Notes under the pieces: generated by a model
Told to the model about the DNA's origin: nothing
The model's database searches: none
What the model saw: only the letters and a program-made list of their open reading frames with translations
Translations under genes and position numbers: made by a program
NCBI GenBank assembly: GCA_928212115.1
Contig: CAKMRJ010005634.1
Location: 124,456,277 to 124,520,276, forward strand
Reading direction: 5' to 3'
Length of the DNA: 64,000 bases
From: Lactuca virosa
Taxonomy: Eukaryota > Streptophyta > Magnoliopsida > Asterales > Asteraceae
Shown here: one piece after another, positions 1-11,225 of the stretch
How positions within the stretch are numbered: the first letter of the stretch is position 1
Layout of the letters: every line of letters starts with the position of its first letter

Positions 1-14
1 TAGCGGTCTCACAA

Positions 15-1293
15 TTAGCTGCAGCACCTGCACGGTTGTTTCCCACTGCTACCATCATTCTGCCTGTTGTTGACCCTGCGATCTGGTTTAGGACATTCAC
101 GAGCAAAGTGACCCGGCTCGTGGCAGTTGAAACATCTCAGCGTGCTCTTGTTGAATCCCACCTTCTTGTCAGCATTCATGCCCCAATTGCTCTTCCCAGT
201 CTTCTTAGCAAACTGCTTGGCCCTGAAAACAGCCATAGCAATCTGCCACGTGATGTCCATCTCTTCTACGTCTTCAGGATGAATCTGGTCCAGGTCAGCA
301 AATGACAGCTGAGGAGGAAGCTCTCCAGCTACAAAAGCATTATAGCAGTTAACAAGCCCAGTAGCTAGAGCCAGATTTTCATCAGTATCCTTAGGGTTTG
401 AGGAAGAGGCTACAGTAGGTACATTTGGGGAAGGAACAACTTGTGGGGAGATAAATGGTTGATTCTGAGGATGAGGAATAGGTGATGCAGCAGCGAAGGT
501 CTGAATTTGAGGTGGTTTAGTAGTAAACCCTTGACCTGAAGAGGACATGATTGAGGAAAGAGCATTGTTGGATGAGATCCCAAGATTTGTAGTAGAGTAT
601 GAGCTCACGTGATTGATCTCTCTCTGTTTGTCATCAATATCACAAGATTTGATGATTGCCATGGTTTCAGCAAGAGTGAGGCGGTTTAGATCCTTAGTCT
701 TCTTGATCACAACAACACTCATATCCCATGATCTGGGAAGAGCATTGAGAAGCTTTTTGTTGATTTCTGACTTGGTCAAGTAAATCCCAGATATGTTCAT
801 ATCGTTGTGAGAGTTGTGAACCTCTGCAATTGAGCCTCAAGAGTCTCTCCTGGAATGTAGTTGAACATCTTGAACGTTTACCTCAACATGTCCTGGCGAC
901 TCTCCTTCATATCCTCATTGCCCTCATAAACTTCAATTAGGGCTTCCCATAGATCTTTAGCTGAAGTGTACTCACGAAAACCTTGAGCAATATCAGGAGA
1001 TAATGCCATGGTTAAAGTGGCTAAAGCTCTTTCTTGCTCTTGTATTTTCTCAAACTCCTCATCAGTGTAGTTTTCAACCTCCTTGTCAATCACTTGGCCT
1101 GCAACTGTCGTAGTGATTCTAATAGGGCCTCTAAGAATGCTTCTCCATACCTTAAAGTCCTTCATTTTGATGTATTTTCAATTCTATATTTCCATTCGGG
1201 GAAACCATCCGCAGACATCAATCTTGGAATTCGTGTGGTGGTGCCCATAACAGCGTCAAGTTCATGGAAATGATTTTGACCTTGAGAATCCAT
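15..1293 (-). pseudogene. gag: copia gag (element E), frameshifted
   Basis: Gag forms the cytoplasmic particle that packages element RNA. The start is placed at the ATG at 1293 because the first residues (MDSQGQNHFHEL, then a SADGFPEWKY stretch) follow the usual copia gag opening. A frameshift near 1165 moves reading to a frame with VWRSILRGP and the capsid helices. There is a stop at about 876, then another shift near 805 into the frame that begins NISGIYLTKSEINKKLL. Near the end is the zinc knuckle CFNCHEPGHFAREC, followed by a basic tail and a stop at 15-17. Domain order and length are normal for copia gag; the three lesions make it a pseudogene. The family call is secure, the exact lineage is not. 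Confidence 0.85.
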
Positions 1294-1330
1294 TTGAGAT
1301 TAAGCAAATTAAGCAAATTAAGTTCAAAAT

Positions 1331-1592
1331 TTGAGTTTACAGCTGAAAGGGTTTACGACCGTAAACCGAGTTTACGGTCCAGATGATTTCGACCCTAAAC
1401 GGAGTTTACGGTTCTGAGCTTACGACCGTAAACTGTGTTTACGGTTGAACAGTTTACGGTTTGTGAGTTTCCGGTTTATGTGTTTACGGTTCTCGAAACT
1501 TGGTTTACGGTTTATGAAGATTCAGTGTTTACGATTCTTGATGTTTTTGATTCAACAACCGTAAATGGAGTTTACGGTTGACAGCAAACTCC
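1331..1592 (-). repeat. GTTTACGG / ACCGTAAAC minisatellite in the leader of element E
   Basis: Between the primer site and gag about ten diverged copies of GTTTACGG or its complement CCGTAAAC occur at irregular spacing of roughly 15-40 bp. Several pair into the palindrome GTTTACGRCCGTAAAC. The same motif recurs in the LTR of E (1937-2015). Confidence 0.75.
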
Positions 1593-1730
1593 CACAAAAC
1601 CCTTATGAACACGATTTTTTAGTAGAAACGATTCCCTTCACTACGTAAACACTAACAGCAGGTTCGAACTTCAAAGATATCGGTTGAAATAGCCCAAAAA
1701 TCGATTGAAAGAAGCTTTAACACCGGTTTT

Positions 1731-1744
1731 AGCTCTGATACCAA
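1731..1744 (-). other. primer binding site (tRNA-Met type) of element E
   Basis: The minus strand reads TTGGTATCAGAGCT one base inside the LTR end. This complements the 3' end of initiator tRNA-Met, the usual primer for plant copia and gypsy minus-strand DNA synthesis. Confidence 0.85.
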
Positions 1745-1745
1745 T

Positions 1746-2122
1746 TGTAAGGTCCAAATATGGATCTTTACCAGTAGTTAAGCAACAATCAATCACAGAA
1801 TAAGAATAAGATGAAAAGAAATCAAGCTTGCACACGGTTATATTGAGAAAATCGTCTGGTACAACTCGATAGGACTCTATGGCATCAACAACCACTAAAA
1901 GACTAACATCTCCTCTATATATACAAGACACGATCATAAACTGGGTTTGCGACCATAAACAGAGTTTACGGTCGTAAACGTGTTTACGGCCGTAAACACA
2001 GTTTACGGTCGTAAACACACAAAAAGTTCAACAATCAACAAACAACCCATAAACACTATAACAGACTCATTATGAACACAAAACAATGAAAGCCTAGACC
2101 AAACCATTTCCAGGGTCCTTCA
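1746..2122 (-). repeat. 5' LTR of element E
   Basis: On the plus strand it begins TGTAAGGTCC and ends GGGTCCTTCA, giving TG...CA ends with an imperfect inverted repeat. The primer site lies at its inner edge. A TATATATA box at 1916-1923 (minus sense) is a plausible promoter. Four GTTTACGGYCGTAAAC-like palindromes lie at 1937-2015. The outer end (2122) is inferred from the terminal motif only, as the partner LTR is off-window. Confidence 0.65.
1916..1923 (-). promoter_or_regulatory. putative TATA box in LTR of element E
   Basis: TATATATA in the LTR, correctly oriented toward the minus-strand leader and gag. Inferred from position only. Confidence 0.4.
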
Positions 2123-2853
2123 AAAAGTTTTGAAAGTTACAAAACTTGCCCTCAAGTTTTGGAACATGTAAAGTCTCTATAAAAACTTTAGTTCCAACCC
2201 CTAGAATTTTAAAAGTTAAAATTCAACCCTTATACTTTATAATATTATAAGTTAATAATAATTATATATGTATAAAAACAAGTCGTTTTACCATTAGTAG
2301 GCCTCATTCACGAAGCCGGTCTATAAGGGGGGTATAAGGTTGCTGCCTATAAAATGCCAGCTTAATGGGTGTCCACTCTCACCTACCGCTTCTTTGATCG
2401 GTGGAGGGTCGTTAGCCGAATGGGTAAGACAAGGACTTTAAATCTTCATTAAATGTATGATGAATATAAAGTAACTAAATTTTTTTATAAATTCCCAATC
2501 TTTCTTACTTTAGGAAAATGTGAATAAAGTGCTAACCTATGAAAGTACACTTTGCACTTTGCTTAAGTCGGTTAGTGGAGCGTGTGTGGTTAACCGACAC
2601 ACTAGCTGGACTTAACAAGGTAGGCAAAGGATAAATTAATGTTTATCATAGTATTGATGGAGCGCGTGTGGTTAACCGGCACATCGATTGAGGGGTAATA
2701 CATTAAGGGTACCAAGTAATTTGCATGGTTACTTCACACCTTGTTTTGTGATCCTCGGCATCCCAGTCACAAAACCTGAAGGGTACACTCGAGATTGAAA
2801 CATGCCATTGAAAGTTCAATGAATCTCAAAAGATCTAGGAGTTTCAAATCCAA
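2123..2853 (+). other. noncoding leader of copia-1
   Basis: No coding sequence. It holds two copies of the near-palindrome GTGTGTGGTTAACCGACACAC (2582-2602 and a variant at 2665-2683) and the CTCAAGTTWTGGA segment (2152-2166) that also appears in the copia-2 leader at 11691-11701. The stretch 2520-2840 aligns by eye with 12503-12820. Confidence 0.6.
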
Positions 2854-3053
2854 TTAAAACCTAATAATTTATTTTGTTTTTCATGGTGGAAATTGGTGAA
2901 TCGTCATTCACCTACCTTCAAATATTTTATAGCTTGGATTACGGCATCCCTCTTCCAAGTTATAAAATATTATGTTGGGACCTAGCCTTAATATTTCATA
3001 TTGGGTGTTATATTAAGGACTTTAAATCAACTATCTTAAATATCTCCCAAAAG

Positions 3054-3740
3054 ATGTCTGGTTCAGACAATTATGATCTTCCCAAAACTCTTGGAATAAG
3101 TTTTCCCAATGAAGATGATCTCCCCTGACTGGATCATGGAAATCATACTTCAATTCCACCACCTCCTCTAATTATTCTCCTTAACCCACAAGTTCAAGGT
3201 CACTCAAGCCCTATTGGCAAGCAAGGTCTATGTGTGATCAAATCTTGGAGATGAAGTCACATATTGACAAGCCGGGAGAGTTCGGTGCCAAAGTCTTGGG
3301 AAAGTTGGTTGTTCAATCACTTGCTAAGTCACATAGTGAGTGTCTTTTTGGACTACTATGTAAAAGACTATGACATGACCCTTAATGATCTTATCTATTT
3401 TCTTGGTGCTGCTGAATCAGCAATGATTTGGAGCTCTGGTAAAGCAAATTGATTAGTAGATCAACTTCCCAAACTACCATGGACATTGATAAATTGGTGA
3501 CATTAGAAATCTAGAAAGCTTTCTCTTCCCAATGGAAAGGGATCGGCCATAGTCAACTCGGTTGACCAGATGGTAAAGAGAAAGGCTAAGTCTGAGATAG
3601 TCATGTGTACCATTCCCAAAGGGTCCATATGGTTATATTGCCAAAAAAGGAAGGGGCATTGGTTGCAAAGCTACCCGAACTACCTGAAAGATTTGAGAGA
3701 AGGTCTAGTTAGAAAGTTTGATTCTGCTTCAAGTAAGTCC
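3054..3740 (+). pseudogene. gag: copia gag remnant (copia-1)
   Basis: Decayed capsid gene. A reading frame beginning MSGSDNYDLPKTL at 3054 runs to 3128. After further lesions, frames show LGKLVVQSLAKSHS (about 3296-3338) and YVKDYDMTLNDLIY (from about 3356), the typical C-terminal capsid part of copia gag. At 3631-3680 a broken zinc knuckle is readable (YCQKR...GHWLQSYPNYL; one cysteine is now tyrosine and a residue is inserted). Several stops and frame changes rule out function. Identification rests on recognised gag motifs. Confidence 0.65.
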
Positions 3741-4212
3741 ACTATCTAACTCTGTTAAGTTCCTTATTGATGATTCTTAATACAAAATGCAACTCGGTTA
3801 CATTTTGGTGTTTAGCAGAATCAAGCAAAGGGAAGGACACTTAAAGAAACAGTATGTTGAATCTGATCGCGAAGATGGATTTCAAATGCATGGTTCGAAG
3901 ATCGGATTCTTGAGCTACTACTTTGGAATTATGATAGATTGCTAGGAAATATGTAATAGCATAGTTTTCATTGAAAGCTGCATTGTAAGGAAAAAGTTTT
4001 TCCGCATTTTATAAATAAATTAAAATTTGATTTTATTTTAGTTTATATCTCTTTGCAATGGGTTTTATGGAAAATTGATGTTTATATGTTTCTAGCAATA
4101 ATGGAAATATGAATTTGATTCTTTCTTTTGTGGTAGTGTCTAAATTTACCAAATAAGGAAAGATTCTCATCACCCAAGTTTTCAGTTGGATAGAAACTTG
4201 GAATCATAAAAG
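3741..4212 (+). other. unassigned stretch of copia-1 between gag and integrase remnants
   Basis: By position this should hold the protease region. I could not read a convincing D-[ST]-G motif; stops are frequent in all frames. Confidence 0.4.
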
Positions 4213-4620
4213 TTGTATAGTATGATGAATGAGAATTTTCATCTTTGGAAAATTAATACTAATTCCTTGTTCACATTTATATGTGAGTCAAGTGAAGGAC
4301 TAAGGGATCGAGTACACATTCTTGTGCACTGGACAAGTCCACCACAAAAGGTCGATAAGATTATTCGTCATGATTTACAAAACTTTAGTAAATATGGTTA
4401 TACTTACCAGTTTAAGTATAATTCTGAAACATTGGAAAATTTTCAATGTTTTGTAGGACGAATGAGAAGAATCAAATTAGGCAGATAGATAAAAGTTTCT
4501 CAAATCTAAAAAGATGGGAGAGTACTTTAGTATCATGTTTTGTGATCATCTTAATTATTAAGAAATCATATCACAATTGGTTCTCTAAGGACATCTTAGT
4601 GCATTCTTATGGCTAAGAAG
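4213..4620 (+). pseudogene. copia integrase core remnant (copia-1)
   Basis: The frame 4213-4488 ends with KYGYTYQFKYNSETLENFQ, which matches the stretch after the first catalytic aspartate of copia integrase (usual form RYGYVYLIKHK...FE.FK). The parallel stretch in copia-2 lies at 24085-24150. Downstream, about 4512-4556 resembles the GGEY...F.DHL segment but with stops. The catalytic aspartate region itself is unreadable here. Strongly decayed. Confidence 0.6.
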
Positions 4621-5990
4621 AGGAATCATGACTTGTTGAAATGGTTAAATTAAGAAAGTGAGTCATACTTCGTTCCAAAACAATTCTTAGAGACATACTC
4701 CAAGATTGTAACTTGAGTGACATATCTTAAAGAAAGGTGTTTAACACTAGTCAAATGTAAGAGTAAAGTGTGTCCTACTCTTGTACATTTGAAATTGGTA
4801 AGTTGTGATGTTTTGGATAAAACAGAGATCAACTTAAGGCCAATTATGTGAAGTGTTTGTCTTGATGAAGAATCCGCACTATCTCTTGAATATTTGGCAA
4901 GTGAGTCTTATATGTCAAGTGGAGAGTGGGAGTCTTTAAGATCTTGAAAAAACTTCTAGATCTAATCAAAATAAAAAACCTATAGTTTATCACTAGCACA
5001 CGACTTGAGGTTTATAACATATCGTGTTGACATATTCCTATTTCTGTGCCCATTCCAGTTAAAGTTGGCTTTGCATATGAGTTCTGAGAGTTCTCAATTG
5101 GTTGCATAACAACTTGAAAGCAATGGCAGGGCCTTGAGCTGCCAGGTGGCAAGAAGTTAAGACTGCACAAGTTCAATCCATATAAGTTTGGATTTGTTAC
5201 TAACCTTGTCTTGTGATTAGGGTTTTGACAAATTACATGGATAGGAACACATATACCAGAAAATCTAAGTGTCATAAGGTTTCTCTCTGATTCATGAAAA
5301 TGATGGTGAGGAAACGCTTTCACTAAGTAGATTTTAACTAGATAGCAATTGTGATATTTGCATTCTCAAAGTCGTTAGTGGAGCGTGTGTGGTTAACCAG
5401 CACACTAACATGGACTTGTGAGAAAGGGCAAAGGTCTAAACAATTGGGATTATGATTACGGCATCCCTTTTCATAGTTCTGAAATTGTTTAGACACACAT
5501 GTGTGCTATCTAAGGAAAGGAGTATGTTTTTTATAAAGTTTTATCAAAGCATCTTGTATCAGAAATATGAACTTTAGAAAGAAGGTCAATAAAGTATTGA
5601 TTTCTAGAAGTCTAGCTGATTTCTGAGTACATGTCAAAGCTAGTGGGAGCATAAGCTTCATGCTAATAATCATCATGCAAGTGGGAGCATGATAATTATC
5701 AAAAGTGTTGCAAGTTAGCAATGTTAATTATAGAAAACAAAAGGTTTCAATTGGGAAAGAGTTGTTTTGCTATAATTAAGGGAGAGGAAATTATACTTCA
5801 CTTAAATTCTAAAAGCTTAGATTGAGGTTTTAATCATCTTTAGTCAAGGATATATATATGAATTTTATGTTGGAATGGCTCAACATAAGGAAATTATATA
5901 TATGGGTCCCATATTTGCGTTCTAAAAATCGATTATGATTACGGTATCCCTTTTCATAATCTGAATTATGAGAACTTGGCAAATAGAAAT
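4621..5990 (+). other. degenerate copia-1 DNA, no readable protein
   Basis: No frame longer than about 100 codons and none with recognisable motifs. It includes a third copy of the GTTAAC near-palindrome (5385-5405) and two copies of a GATTACGGYATCCCTTTTCAT segment (about 5453 and 5936) that also occurs at about 2939. This suggests internal duplications of leader-type sequence. Confidence 0.45.
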
Positions 5991-6019
5991 AGAAATATTA
6001 TAGCAAAAGACTGATCTAG

Positions 6020-6080
6020 TATCATGTATTTATGAATTGTGTCCCATATGCTTCGGATATAGGATCGATTGCATGTGCTA
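6020..6080 (+). pseudogene. trace of copia RT-RNase H linker (copia-1)
   Basis: The DNA around CCCATATGCTTCGGATATAG matches the copia-2 stretch at 37573-37592 and encodes, with frame changes, the PYA.xIGSI motif that follows the RT in copia pol. Too short and broken to delimit further. Confidence 0.4.
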
Positions 6081-6656
6081 TAATATTCATCTGTTCTAAA
6101 TTTTTCCAAATGCCCAGAGCATTAAGAGGGAAAAAGTACAAGAATTAGATATGATTAATTTGATTAAGCAATTGTTGAGGACAATCTAAGGTTTACCAAA
6201 GATTGGCTGCTCAGGGACAGTTGGAAGTATAGTGTTAATTTTGGAAGGACCATATTGACATATTCTGAAAAGAGGCAACTCTTGTTCAGGAGTAATTGTC
6301 AAAAGGGGATTATGGAAATGTTCCCATAGGTGGAAGTTATTCATTAAATCTGTGTAAGATTAGGAAACTTAATGCAAGAAGAATGTTCAAAGGCAATGAA
6401 CTTTGAATATGAGACTTCGGTTCCATGGAGTTGATCTCCATTGGAATACTCTGTAATGTCTGTTTACAAGTCTTTGTGACTTGGTGCATAATCATTACAA
6501 GAGGACCAATGCATATAAGTTTAAAATCTAACAGATTTAGGTAAATGGAAGGAATTTGGAATTCTTGCATTTGCGGTAATGATTTGGGATTGTGAAACAA
6601 GTATCACTGGAATTATGTTCAATCGTGCTATTTCACAGAGTAAAGATCATAGACAA

Positions 6657-6792
6657 ACTTAGTGTGCATAGTTGGTGTATGGCATCACTAATGTTTGGAA
6701 AAACATAGTGTGCATACTTGGTGTATGGCATGACTAGTGTTTAGAAAAACATAGTGTACATGCTTGGAGCATGGGACAACTATTGTTTGTAA
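6657..6792 (+). repeat. three tandem copies of a ~46-bp unit
   Basis: Units begin near 6657, 6704 and 6750. Each contains ATAGTGTRCAT, a CTTGGTGTATGG-like core and a GTTT(G/A)GAAAAAC end. The third is the most diverged. It lies in noncoding DNA of copia-1. Confidence 0.7.
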
Positions 6793-6849
6793 TTCAAGTA
6801 TAAAGTTGATAGTTTGAAAGAGTATGCAATGAATGATGGGTAATCAATA

Positions 6850-7544
6850 TGGTGATAAATAAAAGATGTTTTATTTATATTCATAAGTTCTGAGACCAAA
6901 TTGGATTCAATTATTCTTGTGTTTCAGTTTGCATGTTTTGACTTCCAGAATAACTAAGTCGCTCTCCCTGAATGACTAAGTTATTCAAACCATCCACAGT
7001 CCGTCATATGTTGGAAGTAGATATGAATCAAGACTGTCATGAAGCTGGATTGTAGATGTCCAAGGTATGGGACATAGCAAGGATTGCTGCAACATTCATG
7101 AGTGCTCATAAGTTCTGAGTATTGGATTCAACCCACGCTCACTGGTATCACTTCATGGAATTTATCTCGAGTGATCGTGAGACGTTAATATCATATAAGT
7201 CTTCAAACCTAGAGATATGAATTGTTGCATATGAGTTGGTTATACATTGATTGTACGTAAACGCATTGGTAACTCGATGTTATAAAACATGCCTTTATGT
7301 ATGATTCAACAAGTAGTAGAACAAGCATATGAGTCGAAGTTTATCTGTTCCTTCTTGGATTAGAAGCGATATTTGGGCCCCTCGATGATTTTGTGTTGAC
7401 CCATGTACCGGGCCCGGTCAGAACTAAGTTGATGTGTTCAAATAAGTTCTATGTTAAACAAATTGGAAATCGAGAAACAAACTGCTGGACAATAAATAAG
7501 ACATTGTTCAATGTATTTGTCCGGCTGATATCTAGGACAGAGGA
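6850..7544 (+). other. 3' untranslated part of copia-1
   Basis: No coding potential. The AACTAAGTTGATGTGTTCAA segment (7423-7442) and the GGAAATCGAGAAACAAA segment (7464-7480) have counterparts in copia-2 at about 38838-38900, so this is the tail shared by the family. Confidence 0.5.
7540..7544. repeat. target-site duplication, left copy (GAGGA) of solo LTR D1
   Basis: GAGGA directly before TGTCACACC, repeated at 10315-10319 directly after the terminal TCACA. Confidence 0.85.
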
Positions 7545-10314
7545 TGTCACACCCCAAAACCGGAACGGCAGAAACGTTCTGGGGTAGAGGACGTCATGTA
7601 CAATATCATAACAATGCATAATAGTAAAGACAAGCAACAACATCCATTGCATTAACATAATAATTTTAATACAAGTGTGTTCTGTATAGTTTGTAAGACA
7701 CCCAAAAGTATAATCAAAATAAAAGATTAGTCTTGTATGTGCTCCATCTTCTCAAAAGCTTCATCGGTACCTGTCTACTGATGACCTGAGAATACAAGTT
7801 ATTTTGAAATAGTTTATCAGCATAAAGCTAGTGAGTTCATAAGTATTTAGTGTCATCGCTTGTATAAAAATGTTTGTAACAATGTAATGTGGTAACTGAT
7901 TTCAATTGTTTGTAAATAGTATACTCCCTAGAAAATCCTATATTTTCCAGTAAAATGTAGTCTTCTACCAAGACCCGACTGTTTGTATGTTTGTTCTTTT
8001 GTAACAGTAAGAGTTTTCCCCAGTGAAACTATTAGTATGAAAATATAGTTTTAGACTTCACTCAGGTAAGGTGATTACAAAATAAATGTAATAGGGGAAA
8101 GTAGTGTTTTACCCCAGCAGTATCACTGCTGACTAGTAGTGATGAAAATGCAGACTCCAGGTAGTATTAAATGTACAATACACCTCGGGGAGTCCGTTTT
8201 GCCTTTAATTCTTAATTGGTTAATTAAAGGTTTGAATGTGAACTCGTATGTAACCATGCTGATCGACGGCTAAATAACTGATGACCCTCCAGGTCATATG
8301 TAGTGAGGTAACATTCTGTCACCCCTTGGCCTTATCGGCTCGGACTGTAGCTAGCAGTCGGGATGTGGGAGTGTCTGTCCCGTATAGATCTATACACACA
8401 ATGCCCGCTCTCCTTCCAGGAGACTCTGGTTACAAAGTGATACCACGATGAAGTGTCGTATCGAGAAGTAGTATGTCATATTCAGTTTATAGTATTCAAA
8501 AGGTTGTATAGTATGTCATAGTGTAGTGATGTTTTCTCTTTACTAGTATATAGTATGTTCCTGTATAGTGTATAGTATGTTCTCTTATATAGTGTATAGT
8601 ATGTATTGTTTCTCACTGTAGTACTCATGTAGCAACTCGTAAATGTACTGACTCTTGTATGTATCTTTGTAATAGTAGTAGCGAGTAGTAATCCCTTAAC
8701 TATACCTATTATAGTTAAATAGTAATATTTTTTGTATGCCTTCGTTACACAAAGGCATTGAACTGAAGTGAAAGCTTTTATATCTAACACATATATATAT
8801 GATATATAACTAAGAGTTCAACGACATTCAGAAAAATAACAGGATACCCTAAGTCCAAAACCAAACAAGGAACAGGAGATAAGGCGAGCTATCAGTCCTA
8901 AGTCTTTCAAGTCTTACTTATATAAATATATTAGTGTAGATATGCGTTTGAAAACAATGTAAGTTTAAAAGAGTTTGGAAAACAGTTTTAGTATCTACAA
9001 GTTTAATAAAAAGTTTTGAAACGCTTGAAAACCATAAATTTGATAGTAACTTCAAAGTAGTAGTAAATCTTTCTGTTTATTCTACTTATTAATCACATGT
9101 GATTAAAGGAACAACTAGAATATTTCAACTTGTATTCCCCCCCCCCCATAAAAGCATTTAAAGTCATTTGAAAGGTTGATTAAGGAGGTATGAACTCACC
9201 TGTAGTGAGTGGTTTGGATGGAAGTGCCGGACAGGATGCTAAGTGTCGAGTGAAGACTTGAACACACACATGGATCCTATTTAACATGTAATGACACATA
9301 TATGCATCTGATTAGTGTTTAGACAACTAGATAAGCAAGTAGGGACACCCTAGGGTATGGAAAACACCTTGCTTCAGGTGTTAGAAGCATATAGGGTTGC
9401 ACCTAAGGTTTGTTGGGCCTCTTATTGGAGTTTACGGCCCAAATGGTAAAGCCCATGAGTTTACGGCCCATGAGTTTACGGCCCATGGAGTTTACGGCCC
9501 ATGGTGTTTACGGCCCATGGGTTTACAGCCCATGGTGTTTACGGCCGTAAACTCATGTCTTCAAGCTTCCTTTTTGTGTGTTTAAGGTCCTACAAGTTTC
9601 CAGGAAGGGTTCTAGACTAAAGACCAAGCCTTAGGAAGAAGTTAAGGACCATATGCACACAACATTAGGGTTTAGGGCCAAGGGAGATTGCCTTGGCCGT
9701 AAACTCTCTTCTGGGCACGATTTCTTGGTGTTCAAAGAGTGTTTCTAGTATATAACAAGCTTGGGGTAGTGTACTTACGTAGTAGAAGCTTGAGAGATTG
9801 GTTAGAACCCAAAACACTAGTGTGTGCTCTTGGTGTTCTTGGTGAAATGAAGAACACTTGAAGATCTACCCAAAAGAAGAGATTTCATGGATGAAATCAA
9901 GGGTGAATCAAGAAGAAAAGATGTACTAACTCGTTCATGGAAGGATTCACTTACCGGTTTGAAGATTTGGAGCAAAAACTTCAAGATCCTTGGGAGAGAA
10001 TTCGAGTTCTAGGCTTGGAGAAGTGAAGAATGGCTGAAAATGACTAAGGGTCGAATATATATGAGGGAGTTTACGTCCAGCCTGTGTTTACGGCCGTAAA
10101 CCCATGACCTTGGCCGTAAACTCCTCTTTTGAGGGTTTATGGAAAGGTTGATGGTTTACAACCCCTATTGGCACTTCCATTCACTTATTCCCTTAATGTA
10201 CTAAGCCCGGAATACTCAAACAGACTCTAATTAGTGCTAACAGTTGGTAGAAACGAGTCTAACTTTTGATTGGATTGAATGGTGTGTACAAGATTGAAAT
10301 TTCGGGTTGTCACA
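7545..10314 (-). mobile_element. solo LTR D1 (gypsy-type, 2.77 kb)
   Basis: It starts TGTCACACCCCAAAACCGG and ends ATTTCGGGTTGTCACA, so it has TG...CA ends, and it is flanked by a perfect 5-bp duplication (GAGGA). There is no internal region, hence a solo LTR left by LTR-LTR recombination. Minus sense is inferred because TGTGACAACCCGAAATTT is a common start of Asteraceae gypsy LTRs. It contains an 11-base C run (9137-9147), a GTTTACGGCCCATG minisatellite (9428-9552) and GTTTACGGCCGTAAAC palindromes (9536-9551 and 10085-10100). A second copy, D2, is at 32492-35492. Apparent reading frames inside it are not coding. Confidence 0.85.
9428..9552. repeat. GTTTACGGCCCATG minisatellite in D1
   Basis: About seven units of 13-25 bp, each GAGTTTACGGCCCATG or close to it, ending in the perfect palindrome GTTTACGGCCGTAAAC. 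D2 has only scattered, diverged copies at the corresponding place (34290-34700). Confidence 0.8.
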
Positions 10315-10319
10315 GAGGA
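10315..10319. repeat. target-site duplication, right copy (GAGGA) of solo LTR D1
   Basis: Matches 7540-7544 exactly. Confidence 0.85.
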
Positions 10320-10443
10320 TTATATGATCACTTATCTTAAATGGCGTATCATCATCATCTCAGTTCCGTGAGACCTTGAAAGAGCTACGATTGTTGATCG
10401 GTTCCTGAAGTTATTCTTGCAGATATAGTTATTAGATTTATCC

Positions 10444-10454
10444 AAGTGGGAGAC
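10444..10454 (+). other. polypurine tract of copia-1
   Basis: AAGTGGGAGAC immediately before the TG of the LTR. It primes plus-strand DNA synthesis in LTR elements, so the LTR at 10455 is the 3' LTR of the body to its left. Confidence 0.7.
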
Positions 10455-11225
10455 TGTTGGATTAGGTGTCTAAGTTCATAACTTTTTCTGGAATGTACTT
10501 CACCCGATTACTATGGTCCATTTGGGATGCATGGCATCATGAATTTGGATTGACTAAAATGAGAGAAATAACACTTAAGGTTTATTAATATATTATAAGT
10601 TCTAATATATTAATAATATTATTTAATTAGTATTGATCAAGAATTAATTTGGAATTAATTAAGTGATCAAAAGAACACTAATTAAATATATGGGTTGATT
10701 GTGTAAATCACCCATACTTGTATAGTGGGCTAGTGCTCCATGGATTATCAAGTTGGGCTAAAACCCATAGGATGCTCCATGGATGCTCCATAGTGTTTTT
10801 GAACCCATGGATCATGGAAATGAAGAGCCATGTCAAGTTAGGGTTTACATGGTGTAACCCTACTTATGACACACTATAAAAGGAATATGTGAGCAACCAA
10901 AATCGGCACTAGTGTGAGAACAACTGGGCGTAGCCGATTTTAGAAGTGTTCTATTTCTCTCAAGGTTATTCCAAGTGTATTTGGTGTTCTGTGAGACATT
11001 TGAGGCATCACACTTGAGGTGTTAGGCTCACAAGGTTCTCAAGGAATCCAAGCATCTAAAAGGTATGTCTTTCTTACTAACTTTATGTTTAAAAGTTCCC
11101 CATGTATGCTAGATAGGTTATGAACCTTGGAAAATCAATTTATCATGTATCATAGTAAAACATAGATCCAAGGTTCTAGGGTTGCATGTACACCTTAGGA
11201 GTGTTAGAATGCTCAAAACCCAACA
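10455..11225 (+). repeat. copia LTR shared by copia-1 (3') and copia-2 (5')
   Basis: A 771-bp LTR starting TGTTGGATTAGG and ending AAAACCCAACA. A purine tract touches its left end and a tRNA-Met primer site its right end, so it serves as 3' LTR of one body and 5' LTR of the next. A TATAAAA box lies at 10875-10881. Two further copies of this LTR family are in the window: inverted at 11711-12501, and solo at 50686-51451. Confidence 0.85.
10875..10881 (+). promoter_or_regulatory. TATA box of the shared copia LTR
   Basis: CACTATAAAAGG, a strong plant TATA consensus about 350 bp before the LTR end, oriented toward the copia-2 leader. Confidence 0.55.

Larger units (their letters stand above)
1..2122 (-). 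mobile_element. Ty1/copia element E, 5' portion (cut by window edge)
   Basis: Read on the minus strand the order is LTR (2122-1746), tRNA-Met primer site (1744-1731), an untranslated leader rich in GTTTACGG motifs, then gag (from 1293 down to 15). Pol and the 3' LTR should lie left of the window. The gag shows a CX2CX4HX4C zinc knuckle and a copia-type capsid. Frameshifts and a stop show the copy is dead. It abuts the leader of copia-1 at 2123, so it probably inserted there; the duplication cannot be tested because the other end is missing. Confidence 0.8.
2123..10454 (+). mobile_element. copia-1: decayed Ty1/copia body, plus strand
   Basis: A very degenerate copia internal region. In order it has a leader with GTTAAC-centred near-palindromes (2123-2850), a gag remnant (3054-3740), an integrase remnant (4213-4620), a short pol trace around 6020-6080 and a long 3' untranslated part (about 6850-7544 and 10320-10454). 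It ends in the purine tract AAGTGGGAGAC directly before the LTR at 10455. Solo LTR D1 interrupts it. Its segments match, in the same order, pieces of copia-2 at 12502-14441, 24035-25285 and 37105-38930, so the two are members of one family. The left end is cut by element E and its 5' LTR is not visible. Confidence 0.7.

Noticed and set aside
1331..2015. CRISPR-like array of short repeats
   Set aside because: Irregular spacing, diverged units, plant retroelement context and no associated genes.
8482..8790. 102-codon minus frame in D1
   Set aside because: Built from GTATAGTATGTTC repeats in LTR DNA; not conserved in D2.
9397..9585. 62-codon frame with EFTAHEFTAHGVYG repeats
   Set aside because: Translation of the GTTTACGGCCCATG minisatellite.
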